A program made the position numbers and the translations under genes. Below, piece after piece: positions 52,915 to 61,710 of a stretch of 64,000 nt of DNA. The stretch comes from Allolucifera butyrica (GTDB lineage Bacteria; Bacillota; Negativicutes; Sporomusales; UPPP01). The stretch lies in contig NZ_UPPP01000051.1 of the NCBI RefSeq assembly GCF_900476375.1, positions 62,001 to 126,000 of the forward strand. Direction: 5' to 3'. Under the pieces are notes generated by a model. It searched no databases, was not told where the DNA came from, and was given only the letters and a program-made list of their open reading frames with translations. The first letter of the stretch is position 1. Every line of letters begins with the position of its first letter.

Positions 52915-55320
52915 ATGAGTGAATATTTTGGACAGTTAACAGAGAGAATGTCTCGCTTTAGAGAAGAAGTATTAAGGGCAAAACCCAAAGTATGCGCCGA
53001 AAGAGCCGTTTACACCACAGAAAGCTATAAGCAGAATCTTGATAAGCCGGTTATATTAAAAAGAGCCTGTATGCTGGAAAATGTTTTGAAAAAAATGAGC
53101 ATTTTTATCGAAAAAGATACTCTTATCGTTGGCAACCAGGCGTCAGAAAACCGGGCGGCTCCTATTTTTCCGGAATATGCCATGGATTGGGTGATAAAAG
53201 AGCTTGATGAATTTGAAAAAAGAGAGGGAGATATCTTTTACATTACAGAAGAAACGAAACGGCAATTGAGGGAAATCGCCCCTTTCTGGCAACACAATAC
53301 AACCAAGGAGCGCGGGCTTGCCGCAATGCCGCCGGCCAGCAAAGTTTTTTACGACTTAGGAATCATAAAGGCGGAAGGAAATATCACATCCGGCGATGCG
53401 CATATTGCCGTAGATTATGGCAGATTGATGAAATATGGTTTAAAAGATTATAGGCAAAGAACGCTGGCTATGATGGATTCCCTGGATTTAACCGATTTTA
53501 AGAATCTGAAGAAACTGTATTTTTATCAGGCAATCCTCCTTGTCATTGATGCAACGTCGGCATTTGCCAAAAGATATGCCGACTTAGCAATTTCCATGGC
53601 GGAGAGAGAAGAAGATTCCGTAAGAGCAGCGGAATTACGTGAAATTGCCAGAATCTTAATCAAAGTTCCTTATGAACCGGCGGATTCATTCTATGAAGCC
53701 ATTCAATCGATGTGGCTGGTTCATTTAGTTCTGCAAATTGAGTCGAATGGTCACTCCCTGTCTTATGGACGAATGGATCAGTACCTGTATCCTTATTATA
53801 AAAAAGATATGGATGCCGGCATAATTACTGAGGAAAGCGCCGTGGAATTACTCTCCAATCTGTGGATAAAAACACTGACGGTCAATAAAATTAGAAGCTG
53901 GTCGCATACGCAATTTAGTGCCGGAAGCCCTTTGTATCAGAATGTCACAATCGGAGGACAGACTGTAGATAAGAAAGATGCCGTAAATCCGCTTTCTTAT
54001 TTGATATTAAGAAGCGTTGCCCAAACCAAGCTGCCTCAACCGAATCTGACAGTGCGTTATCATGCCGGGTTAGATGACCGGTTTATGAAAGAATGTATCG
54101 AAGTGGTTAAAATAGGATTTGGTATGCCGGCTTTTAATAACGATGAAATTATCATTCCGTCCTTCCTCGAAAAAGGGGTCAAAGAAGAGGACGCGTACAA
54201 TTACAGCGCCATTGGCTGCGTGGAAGTGGCGGTTCCGGGAAAATGGGGCTATCGCTGCACCGGAATGAGCTTTCTGAACTTTCCTAAGTCCTTGCTGATT
54301 GCCATGAATAATGGCGTGGATCCTAAATCCGGGCTAAAAGTAGCGGCAGGGGTTGGGCACTTTAAAGATATGGAAACCTTTGATGATCTGCAAAAGGCGT
54401 GGGATGTGCTTATCCGGGACGTTACCAGACACAGTGTAATCATTGAGAATGCTTGTGACATGGTTTTAGAGGAAGATGTTCCGGATGTGCTGTGTTCGGC
54501 ATTGAGTGAAGATTGCATTGGCCGCGGAAAAACGCTGAAAGAGGGCGGCGCCATATATGACTTTATTAGCGGGCTGCAGGTAGGGATTGCCAACTTGGCA
54601 GACTCTTTGGCGGCAATTAAAAAATGTGTATATGAAGAGAAGACGGTCGGGCGTGAGGAGTTATGGAATGCATTAATGAATAACTTTGCAGGACCGGACG
54701 GAGAAAGAGTTCAAAACTTGCTGCTTGCGGCGCCTAAATACGGCAACGACGACGATTATGTAGATTTACTGGTTACGGAAGCTTATCGCAGCTACATTGA
54801 CGAAGTAGTAAAATATCCGAATACGCGGTTTGGCAGAGGACCGATAGGGGGAACCCGCTATGCAGGAACCTCTTCTATTTCTGCTAACGTTGGTCAGGGC
54901 CTGGGAACGATGGCTACTCCCGATGGAAGAAAAGCCTATACGCCGCTTGCCGAGGGCTGCTCTCCCACCCATGCCATGGACAAGAACGGCCCTACAGCGG
55001 TATTTAAATCCGCTGCCAAGCTTCCTACGAAAGAGATTACGGGCGGAGTACTGTTGAATCAAAAAGTAACGCCCCAAGTACTGGAAAAAGAGGCAGACAA
55101 GATGAAATTAGTAGCGCTGCTGAGAACATTCTTTAACCGGTTAAAAGGATTTCACGTGCAATATAATGTGGTTTCCCGGGATACATTAATCGATGCCCAG
55201 AAGCATCCGGAGAAGCACAGGGATCTGATTGTGCGGGTGGCAGGCTACTCCGCATTCTTTAACGTATTATCGAAAACTACCCAGGACGATATTATCGAAA
55301 GAACGGAGCATCTAGTGTAA
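52915..55320 (+). CDS. Glycyl-radical enzyme (PflD/YbiW-like lyase)
   Basis: 801 residues, usual for the family. Active-site SAIGCVEVAV with C435 and E437, and C-terminal glycyl motif RVAGYSAFF with G777. The C-x-E pattern separates it from pyruvate formate-lyase (CC) and fits dehydratase or lyase members. Its activase precedes it and a fructose-6-phosphate aldolase-like gene follows at 26 bases. In E. coli the ybiW-ybiY-fsaA and pflD-pflC-fsaB loci have the same trio. From memory, 1,5-anhydroglucitol-6-phosphate lyase activity has been reported for this type, giving a deoxyketose phosphate for the aldolase. This assignment is a hypothesis. Confidence 0.88.
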   Translation: MSEYFGQLTERMSRFREEVLRAKPKVCAERAVYTTESYKQNLDKPVILKRACMLENVLKKMSIFIEKDTLIVGNQASENRAAPIFPEYAMDWVIKELDEFEKREGDIFYITEETKRQLREIAPFWQHNTTKERGLAAMPPASKVFYDLGIIKAEGNITSGDAHIAVDYGRLMKYGLKDYRQRTLAMMDSLDLTDFKNLKKLYFYQAILLVIDATSAFAKRYADLAISMAEREEDSVRAAELREIARILIKVPYEPADSFYEAIQSMWLVHLVLQIESNGHSLSYGRMDQYLYPYYKKDMDAGIITEESAVELLSNLWIKTLTVNKIRSWSHTQFSAGSPLYQNVTIGGQTVDKKDAVNPLSYLILRSVAQTKLPQPNLTVRYHAGLDDRFMKECIEVVKIGFGMPAFNNDEIIIPSFLEKGVKEEDAYNYSAIGCVEVAVPGKWGYRCTGMSFLNFPKSLLIAMNNGVDPKSGLKVAAGVGHFKDMETFDDLQKAWDVLIRDVTRHSVIIENACDMVLEEDVPDVLCSALSEDCIGRGKTLKEGGAIYDFISGLQVGIANLADSLAAIKKCVYEEKTVGREELWNALMNNFAGPDGERVQNLLLAAPKYGNDDDYVDLLVTEAYRSYIDEVVKYPNTRFGRGPIGGTRYAGTSSISANVGQGLGTMATPDGRKAYTPLAEGCSPTHAMDKNGPTAVFKSAAKLPTKEITGGVLLNQKVTPQVLEKEADKMKLVALLRTFFNRLKGFHVQYNVVSRDTLIDAQKHPEKHRDLIVRVAGYSAFFNVLSKTTQDDIIERTEHLV

Positions 55321-55346
55321 TTTTTAGCAAGGGAGAGTAAAATAAT

Positions 55347-56027
55347 ATGAAATTAATCGTGGATTTTGCCAATTTAGGTCAAATTAAAGAATTATATGCT
55401 TATTATCCGCTGGATGGTGTTACAACCAATCCGGCGATTCTGGCGAAGGAAGGAAGAAATCCTTATGAAGTATTAAAAGAAATCAGGGAATTTATCGGAG
55501 CGGAGGCTGAACTCCACGTTCAAGTTATTTCTTTGGATGCCGAATCGATGATTCAGGAAGCGCATAAAATTCAAGCGGAATTGGGCGCTGCTACGTACGT
55601 CAAAATTCCCGTAACCAGAGAAGGTCTTAAGGCCATAAAAACGCTTGCGGCAGAAAACGCCAAGATTACGGCAACGGCCGTATACAACCCCATGCAAGCC
55701 TATCTGGCGGGAAAAGCGGGCGCTAACTATGCGGCGCCTTACGTAAACAGAATTGACAACCTGGGAGCCGACGGCGTGAAAGTTGCTAAGGAAATTCACG
55801 ATATCTTTAAAAAGAATGATTTAAAAACCGAAGTTCTTGCGGCAAGTTTTAAAAATTCGCAGCAAGTATTAGAATTGGCAAAATACGGGGTGGGTGCTGC
55901 GACAATTTCTCCCGACGTAATGGAAGGTCTAATCAAGCTGGATTCCGTTACCTGCGCAGTAGCCGCGTTTGTAAAAGATTTTGAAAAGCTATGCGGTGAA
56001 GGGAAAACGATGCTGAATTGTTGCTAG
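55347..56027 (+). CDS. Fructose-6-phosphate aldolase-like transaldolase (FSA/TalC type)
   Basis: 226 residues, the short transaldolase form. VTTNPAILA, YVKIPVT with the Schiff-base K86, ATAVYNPMQAYLAGKAGA and APYVNRIDNLGADG agree closely with E. coli FsaA. It cleaves or joins ketose phosphates using dihydroxyacetone or hydroxyacetone as one partner. Next to a glycyl-radical lyase it likely cleaves the deoxyketose phosphate product. Start has GGGAGAG before ATG 55347. Confidence 0.88.
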   Translation: MKLIVDFANLGQIKELYAYYPLDGVTTNPAILAKEGRNPYEVLKEIREFIGAEAELHVQVISLDAESMIQEAHKIQAELGAATYVKIPVTREGLKAIKTLAAENAKITATAVYNPMQAYLAGKAGANYAAPYVNRIDNLGADGVKVAKEIHDIFKKNDLKTEVLAASFKNSQQVLELAKYGVGAATISPDVMEGLIKLDSVTCAVAAFVKDFEKLCGEGKTMLNCC

Positions 56028-56118
56028 CTTGGTAACCAATCTGAGTCCTGGTTATGGTCCGGCTGAGCAAAAAGAGGTTGACAACGAGATCATTTTAGGG
56101 TAATTTATATATAAAAAT

Positions 56119-56130
56119 GAATGGTCATTC
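56119..56130. promoter_or_regulatory. TetR-type operator 1
   Basis: GAATGGTCATTC, a palindrome 32 bases before the tetR start; half-site CATTC recurs at 56761-56776. Confidence 0.6.
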
Positions 56131-56161
56131 CGGCACTACTATTACTTATTTGGAGACTATT

Positions 56162-56734
56162 ATGCAGGAAAAAATACAGGATAAGAAAGCAGCTGTGTTG
56201 CAAGCTACCCTTGAATTGATCTCCGAACAGGGGTTTCACGCTACGCCCATGTCGCAAATTGCTCAAAAAGCAAATATAGGAGTCGGTACGATTTACCGTT
56301 ACTTTCCCAGTAAAGAGGACTTGATTAATAGCCTCTATATTCAGGTTAAGTCTCGTCTTGCTCAGTTTGTTTTTAAAAATTATTCAGAGAACATGCCTGT
56401 CCGCAGAAGTTTCATAATACTATTACGCAGTATTGTCGATTACTTTATTGAAAATCCCAAGGAATTTCTTTTTATGGAGCAATATGCCAACTCTCCTATG
56501 ATTACGGTTGCCACCCGGCAAGAAGGCCTGCGTATGTTTGAACCGGCAAGCAAATTATTTATTCGGGCCAAAGAGGAGACTTTATTAAAAGATCTTCCCA
56601 TGGAAATGATAAATACGCTTGCTTTTGGTGCGACGAAGGCCCTTGTAAATCTTTACCTGTTTAGTGAGGTGAAACCGGATAGCGCTACTCTGGATAAGGG
56701 GGTAGAGGCCGTATGGGACACAATCAGACGCTAA
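56162..56734 (+). CDS. TetR-family regulator
   Basis: 190 residues. TetR HTH (MSQIAQKANIGVGTIYRYFP, SKEDLINSLY) and a helical ligand domain. ATG 56162 follows TTGGAG; the frame continues upstream but that stretch contains operator 1. It probably represses itself and the Fe-S aldo/keto reductase gene after it. Confidence 0.87.
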   Translation: MQEKIQDKKAAVLQATLELISEQGFHATPMSQIAQKANIGVGTIYRYFPSKEDLINSLYIQVKSRLAQFVFKNYSENMPVRRSFIILLRSIVDYFIENPKEFLFMEQYANSPMITVATRQEGLRMFEPASKLFIRAKEETLLKDLPMEMINTLAFGATKALVNLYLFSEVKPDSATLDKGVEAVWDTIRR

Positions 56735-56760
56735 CTTATGGGTTTATTTTTCATATATGG

Positions 56761-56776
56761 GAGTGAACGTTCATTC
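56761..56776. promoter_or_regulatory. TetR-type operator 2
   Basis: GAGTGAACGTTCATTC with perfect core TGAACGTTCA, 33 bases before the aldo/keto reductase start. Confidence 0.65.
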
Positions 56777-56808
56777 CTTTAATTATAAAATAAAAAGGTG
56801 GGGTTATT

Positions 56809-57957
56809 TTGCTGTATAGAAAATTTGGCAGAACGAATGAGATGGTTTCTGTATTAGGTTTTGGTTGTATGAGACTGCCGGTTATTGACAACGATCCAAC
56901 GAAAATCGATGCAGAAAAAGCGATACCTATGATACGGCATGCGATTGATGCGGGAGTAAATTATATTGACACGGCTTATCCTTATCACGGAACCGGTTTT
57001 AATCAGGGGGGAGCCAGTGAGCCTTTTGTTGCTAAGGCGCTGAAAGATGGCTATCGGCAGAAAGTCAATTTAGCAACCAAGCTGCCGACCTGGCTGATTA
57101 AAACGCGGGCAGATATGGATCGTTATTTAAATGAACAACTGGAACGGCTTGAGACAGATGCAATTGACTTTTATTTACTCCATTCTTTAAATCACAAGGT
57201 TTGGCCTCAGTTAAAAGAGGCCGGATTTAAAGACTTTTTGGAACAGGCGATGAAAGCTGGTAAAATCAGATATGCCGGATTTTCCTTTCATGATCAAGGC
57301 GAGTTATTTAAAGAAATCGTCGATGCCTATGATTGGTCATTTTGTCAAATTCAATACAATTATTTAGACGAAAAATTCCAGGCGGGAACAGAAGGGTTGG
57401 CATACGCTGCTAAGAAAGGGTTGGGCGTTGTCATTATGGAACCGCTAAGAGGCGGTAGCCTGACCAAGCTGCCCGAACCGGCAAAAGCGGTTATTGACCG
57501 GGCCGAGGTCAAAAGAACCCCGGCCGAATGGGCATTGAGATGGGTATGGAATCACCCTGAGGTATCTGTTGTATTAAGCGGCATGAATAACATGGATCAG
57601 GTTACTGAGAATGTCCGGGTGGCCCAGGAAGCGGCAGCCAATTCTTTAACGGCAAAGGAATTAGCTAGCATTGAAGCCGTAAAGAGAATTTTTAAAGAAA
57701 AAGTAAAAGTCAATTGTACAGGCTGTGCTTACTGTATGCCTTGTCCCGCCGACATCAATATTCCGATGTGCTTTTCTACCTATAATGATTATTGGATTTT
57801 TGACGGCGCACCGGATGCAAAATTTATGTACGGGGCCTGGTCGCAAATGGGAGCTCCTGCTTCTAAGTGCGTCGAATGTGGCAAATGCGAAAGTCATTGT
57901 CCACAGGGGCTTGAAATTCGTAAGCAATTAAAGAACGTCGTAGAACTGTTTGAATAG
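56809..57957 (+). CDS. Aldo/keto reductase with C-terminal 4Fe-4S domain
   Basis: 382 residues, TTG start after AAGGTGGGG. Reductase motifs VLGFGCMRLPV, NYIDTAYPYHG, ATKLPTW and FYLLHSLNH, then CTGCAYCMPCP and CVECGKCESHCP. The first cluster reads C-x2-C-x2-C-x-P-C with shorter spacing than usual, as in many of this group. Controlled by TetR, unlike its paralogues in the MerR region, which suggests a different inducer. Confidence 0.9.
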   Translation: MLYRKFGRTNEMVSVLGFGCMRLPVIDNDPTKIDAEKAIPMIRHAIDAGVNYIDTAYPYHGTGFNQGGASEPFVAKALKDGYRQKVNLATKLPTWLIKTRADMDRYLNEQLERLETDAIDFYLLHSLNHKVWPQLKEAGFKDFLEQAMKAGKIRYAGFSFHDQGELFKEIVDAYDWSFCQIQYNYLDEKFQAGTEGLAYAAKKGLGVVIMEPLRGGSLTKLPEPAKAVIDRAEVKRTPAEWALRWVWNHPEVSVVLSGMNNMDQVTENVRVAQEAAANSLTAKELASIEAVKRIFKEKVKVNCTGCAYCMPCPADINIPMCFSTYNDYWIFDGAPDAKFMYGAWSQMGAPASKCVECGKCESHCPQGLEIRKQLKNVVELFE

Positions 57958-58044
57958 CCGTCAGAAAGCTGCAGTTATATTAGAATCGAATTATAATGCA
58001 GTAGTTAAAAAAGAATTAAGAAGATCAAAAGTTTAGGCGCAGGT

Positions 58045-58094
58045 AACAAGCCGGTTTTAGTCAATTTTGCAGACTAAAGCCGGCTTGTTTTTTT
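58045..58094. terminator. Bidirectional terminator
   Basis: AACAAGCCGGTTTTAGTC pairs with GACTAAAGCCGGCTTGTT, with T run; between the aldo/keto reductase and hxlR genes. Confidence 0.9.
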
Positions 58095-58097
58095 CCA

Positions 58098-58442
58098 CTA
58101 TTCCAGGCTAAGATTGGCCTTTGGCCAATTCATTTCGCCCCAGTCACACATGAGGTCCAAAATAGGAATGAGTGTCTGTCCTTTTTCAGTTAGCGAGTAT
58201 TCAACTTTGGGCGGAATTTGGTGATATTCTTTGCGGGCAATCAATTGTTCCGTTTCGAGTTCTTTTAGTTGCTGGCTCAGCATTTTGTGGGTAATACCTG
58301 AAAGTCTTCTTTTCAATTCCCCATATCGTAAGGTCCCCTGCTCGCATAATAGATAAATAATCAGCCACTTCCATTTGCCGCCGAGCACAGACAACGTATA
58401 TGCCACAGGGCAGTCGAGGGTAATTTCCTCAGATTTTGCCAC
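58098..58442 (-). CDS. HxlR-family regulator
   Basis: 114 residues: CPVAYTLSVLGGKWKWLIIY start, winged HTH with ITHKMLSQQLKELE, Cys at position 11 typical of redox or aldehyde-sensing HxlR proteins. GTG 58442 has AAAGGAGAG before it. Divergent from the HchA-like relic, its likely former target. Confidence 0.9.
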   Translation of the reverse strand: MAKSEEITLDCPVAYTLSVLGGKWKWLIIYLLCEQGTLRYGELKRRLSGITHKMLSQQLKELETEQLIARKEYHQIPPKVEYSLTEKGQTLIPILDLMCDWGEMNWPKANLSLE

Positions 58443-58498
58443 ATTGACACTCTCCTTTAGTATAGTATCTTCCTTAGTATATAGTATCTACCATAAAA

Positions 58499-58897
58499 GT
58501 GCATACTTTTATATTGAAAGCTAACAACGTCAGATTTTTCGGCAATGACCAGGCCGCTCTGCAACGCGCCCTTGATTTTGTCGCTACTTACCCAAACCTG
58601 CAAAACCTGCAGCATCCGATTACCTTGAAGGAGGCAGTTGACGGCGAATTGGATCAATATGCAGCCATCTATGTTCCCGGCGGGCACGCGCCAATGAACG
58701 ATCTGATGCAGGATCCCAATCTCGGTGAAGCGCTGCGTTATTTTCATCAGCAATCGAAACCGACTGCTTTATTGTGTCATGGGCCCATTGCATTACTGGC
58801 GGCGCTGACCGATGCGCCGGCCTATCGGCAGGCGCTGGCGGACGGCGATTTTGATGCGCAAAAAGAGGCTAGTGCAGGCTGGCAGTATGCTGGCTAG
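58499..58897 (+). pseudogene. Relic of a DJ-1/PfpI (HchA-like) protein
   Basis: About 130 codons of a family of about 225. IYVPGGHAPMNDLM and the nucleophile elbow ALLCHGPIALLAAL are intact, but about 60 N-terminal residues are missing and the frame stops after WQYAG, before the C-terminal strand. Family function is glyoxalase- or deglycase-like protection from aldehydes. Confidence 0.75.
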
Positions 58898-58978
58898 CAT
58901 TAAACAAAAAACAAGCCGGTAAGTAATCTTTCGGCAACCATTGGCCTGATTCTCAAAAAAGTGGTTTAAGCGGAATTA

Positions 58979-59095
58979 TTTGCTTTGCCGGAATCTGTTT
59001 TGCCGTTTGCTGTAGTGCCGGCAGGATATCCTGAGACAGAAAATAAATATATTGACCGCTACGAAAAAGCAAAAGTTCATTATGGCAAATATTAA
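58979..59095 (+). pseudogene. C-terminal relic of a nitroreductase
   Basis: Frame reads FALPESVLPFAVVPAGYP, then DRYEKAKVHYGKY and stop, the standard end of NfsA/NfsB-type nitroreductases. Everything before is lost. The remaining gap to 59422 holds a terminator and no gene. Confidence 0.75.
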
Positions 59096-59174
59096 GAGGA
59101 CGTCAAACTTTCCGGCCATGCTGCTCCATTGCCATGATCGGTGCTAGCGCCGGCGGAACCGTTGATTTATTAGT

Positions 59175-59210
59175 AAACTTCTGCCTAAACTCGGCAGAAG
59201 TTTTGTTTTA
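59175..59210. terminator. Terminator after the nitroreductase relic
   Basis: AAACTTCTGCC and GGCAGAAGTTT with TGTTTTAA after it. Confidence 0.8.
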
Positions 59211-59422
59211 ATACTTTTCCTGATGACTTCTTGGGCGGTCTTAGCCACTATTCATTGGTTTTTAGATGAGCGGTTTTTTTAAGTTAATCAGTTTTGAACC
59301 GTTAAAAAATTCGCCGTTTATGAATGTATCTAAGTGAAGACCGATATACGGGAAAAACACATTAACTATAAGAGTTCCTTTGCCATATCGGCTTTAATTA
59401 AAATAATTTAGGAGGTTAACAA

Positions 59423-60124
59423 ATGGCATACGATTCGACCTTACCGTTAGACAATACGGCAGGTATCAGAGAAAATTTTAGAGCGTTGAAAGAAGACAAG
59501 ATTGTCGCTGCAGAAAGTGCCAATACTGCAGATTCAGCAACGACGGCGGCAAGCTGCATTGGGAATTCGGCAACGGCCACCCAGTTGGCTAAGGCTAGAA
59601 CGATTTCTCTTACGGGTAATGCCACTGGCAATGCATCGTTCGATGGTTCAGCAGATGTATCAATCACTGTGGATGTGACTAGTGCAGATACTGCCGCTGC
59701 CTGCTCCGGCAATGCAACGACTGCCACAAAGTTGGAAACTGCAAGAACTATTAATGGTGTATCCTTTGATGGTACTGCGGATATTACTATTTCAACTGAC
59801 GAATATGACAAGGCACATTTATTTTCGGCAAACGGCTATCAAGAGCTGGGCAATGGATTGATTTTGCAGTGGGGAAGCTCTAATCTACCTGCAAGTGGTA
59901 CGACGGTAGCAGCAAAAACTGTTACCTTTCCCATAGCCTTTCCGAATGCTTGTTTGCAAGCATTCGCTACGGCCGCAGGAGCAGTTAATACTGCCAGTGG
60001 ATACGTACCGGTAATGATATGTGGAACGTTGACGGCAACGTCTGCCAGTTTTGGCGGCGATAGTAATGGTACGGTTAAATTTACTAATACTCCAGGCTTT
60101 AACTGGTTGGCTATCGGGTATTAA
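59423..60124 (+). CDS. Orphan phage tail-fibre-like protein
   Basis: 233 residues. Repeated units of the type [20 protein letters not shown] and [10 protein letters not shown] are the beta-repeat of tail fibres, and the C-terminal part [23 protein letters not shown] and NWLAIGY matches the gp53-like receptor-binding tip. GGAGG precedes ATG 59423 and a terminator follows directly, so it is a single-gene unit. No other phage gene is nearby. Confidence 0.82.
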   Translation: MAYDSTLPLDNTAGIRENFRALKEDKIVAAESANTADSATTAASCIGNSATATQLAKARTISLTGNATGNASFDGSADVSITVDVTSADTAAACSGNATTATKLETARTINGVSFDGTADITISTDEYDKAHLFSANGYQELGNGLILQWGSSNLPASGTTVAAKTVTFPIAFPNACLQAFATAAGAVNTASGYVPVMICGTLTATSASFGGDSNGTVKFTNTPGFNWLAIGY

Positions 60125-60135
60125 TGCATTAATTT

Positions 60136-60163
60136 AGCTCGGTTAATCGCCGAGCTTTTTTAT
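60136..60163 (+). terminator. Terminator of the tail-fibre-like gene
   Basis: AGCTCGG, loop, CCGAGCT with TTTTTT. Confidence 0.9.
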
Positions 60164-60352
60164 TTAGGACTATTTTCCTATTATGATTTGCCATAATTTG
60201 TCGATATAATGTATAACGTGAAAAGAAGAACATTATTGTGAGGGTATTTTTTGCAAAAATACTTCGGTGGGCCGAGGATTATTACTAAATATATGCTTGT
60301 TTTATAACTATACTATCGTTTGGCTCACCTAGTTTATAAGGAGGAAAGGAAA

Positions 60353-60439
60353 ATGCTTTTAGATATTATTTGCGGTTTTATTGTTGTTGGTGGAATAACT
60401 ATCGTTGTGATGCTTTCCATGTGTTTTCGGTTGCCATGA
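60353..60439 (+). CDS. 28-residue hydrophobic peptide
   Basis: AAGGAGGAAAGG before ATG 60353; one membrane span (IICGFIVVGGITIVVMLSM) and a short basic end. The strong ribosome site suggests it is real. Size and shape recall small membrane peptides or type I toxins, but no antisense RNA gene can be shown. Confidence 0.5.
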   Translation: MLLDIICGFIVVGGITIVVMLSMCFRLP

Positions 60440-60443
60440 TATC

Positions 60444-60629
60444 TTACTCTTTTTTACCCTGCATACAGAAGACGATGCCGTTTTTACTGCGATGGAAATT
60501 GATGCATTCACAACACTTGCCATGTCTTTTACAAGTCGTATTGAGGCAGGGACAATTCTCATTAATATTACAGTTGTTCTTTGCTCCTGCTTTTTTTAAA
60601 TACTTTAGAAAGAGATTCAATGTTAACAT
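60444..60629 (-). CDS. Small Cys-rich protein
   Basis: About 61 residues from ATG 60629 (TTG 60620 has better ribosome spacing). The end CPCLNTTCKRHGKCCEC with H and a last Cys further on is a conserved small-protein pattern in anaerobic firmicutes, probably metal binding. Function unknown. Confidence 0.65.
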   Translation of the reverse strand: MLTLNLFLKYLKKAGAKNNCNINENCPCLNTTCKRHGKCCECINFHRSKNGIVFCMQGKKE

Positions 60630-60693
60630 CTCCAATATCTTTTTTATAATTATTCTAGGTAGAAATTTTAGCCCCTTTATTTCCAATAATTAA

Positions 60694-60724
60694 AGCCGCC
60701 TATCCGTAGATAAGCGGCTGTTTG
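60694..60724. terminator. Terminator between the Cys-rich and Arg-rich genes
   Basis: AGCCGC and GCGGCT with TATC/GATA inside, followed by GTTTG. Confidence 0.65.
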
Positions 60725-60732
60725 ATATGACT

Positions 60733-61071
60733 TTAATTACTCGATGAACCAATTGCGGCCCCAATCAGAAAAGCTTCAATTTCCTTAAGCACCTCATCAT
60801 GCCGCTGCCTTTCCCGTTCTTGCCGTTCATGCCATTCCCTGTCGCTTTCCCCTTTGTGGCGCTGCATCTCTCGCTCGTGGCGTTCATTTTCTTCGCGTAG
60901 GCGTCTGTCGTGCTCACGTTGCCGGTCATTATCACCATTATGATGATCCAGTTGAACGATTCGCTGGGGTTCATTATATATGGGGGAAGCCGATGCTATT
61001 GTTGCACCGAAACTTATTTGTATAATGCCTGCCATTGAATATACTATTATTTTTTTTACGATGTTTTTCAT
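60733..61071 (-). CDS. Exported Arg/Glu/His-rich protein
   Basis: 112 residues. Signal peptide MKNIVKKIIVYSMAGIIQIS ending near ASASP, then a highly charged helix (RQREHDRRLREENERHE) likely coiled coil, then hydrophobic FLIGAAIGSS end. GAGGAGGG before the ATG. No family function known to me. Confidence 0.7.
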   Translation of the reverse strand: MKNIVKKIIVYSMAGIIQISFGATIASASPIYNEPQRIVQLDHHNGDNDRQREHDRRLREENERHEREMQRHKGESDREWHERQERERQRHDEVLKEIEAFLIGAAIGSSSN

Positions 61072-61211
61072 GGGATATCCCTCCTCATTTCTTATTTTTT
61101 AGTATAACTGGGAAGTATGACAAAATCATGACGAAACAAAATTTATCAAACTCATTTGCAGGATAAGCATATGCGTCCTGAGCTAAAGGGAGAGTCAGAT
61201 AGAGAAATAAC

Positions 61212-61236
61212 AAAACACGGTCTATGCCGTGTTTTG
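61212..61236 (-). terminator. Terminator of the small exported protein gene
   Basis: AAACACGG, loop TCTATG, CCGTGTTT; on the minus strand followed by TGTTATTTC. Confidence 0.75.
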
Positions 61237-61273
61237 GAATGGAAAAGGTACTTTGATAAGTAGGAAATAATTA

Positions 61274-61531
61274 CTAGTAAATTTTTTTATAGAATAGCTC
61301 ATAGCGGTTGCTTTCAAAACCGATGCCAATGTTTCTATTGTCGAGAAATTTTTGAACGTTTCCGATGAAGGAGAAACCGGAAGGATTATTGACACTTTTG
61401 CCATTGAATGAATCCGCCCATGGATGAGACTGATTTTGATAACTCTGCGACGGCAAGTGCATTGGAAGGCTGATTGTCGTTACGGGTGCCAGTATCATAA
61501 CGGATATAGCGATAATAATATGTATTCGCAA
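61274..61531 (-). CDS. Small exported protein
   Basis: 85 residues, TTG start after GGGGGGT. Signal-like start MRIHIIIAISVMILAPVTT, then a polar region with SFNGKSVNNPSGFSFIGNV. No family recognised. The terminator right after supports a real gene. Confidence 0.5.
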   Translation of the reverse strand: MRIHIIIAISVMILAPVTTISLPMHLPSQSYQNQSHPWADSFNGKSVNNPSGFSFIGNVQKFLDNRNIGIGFESNRYELFYKKIY

Positions 61532-61710
61532 AATAATTACCCCCCGCTATCTCTAGTGTAATCAATCGAAAGTGTCTTGACAAATGGTAATATATCTCAC
61601 AGTCTGCTGTTCCCTCGTCTTTTTTGCAACTTACTAGGCATAGTGGCTGCCGGAACCTCTTTATGCCTCTTAACATAATATATATAAAAAGCATATTGGA
61701 GGGAATAAAA

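Noticed and set aside
60180..60352. Possible riboswitch before the small membrane peptide
   Set aside because: A GGTATTTTT/AAAAATAC hairpin is present, but no known riboswitch core could be matched.
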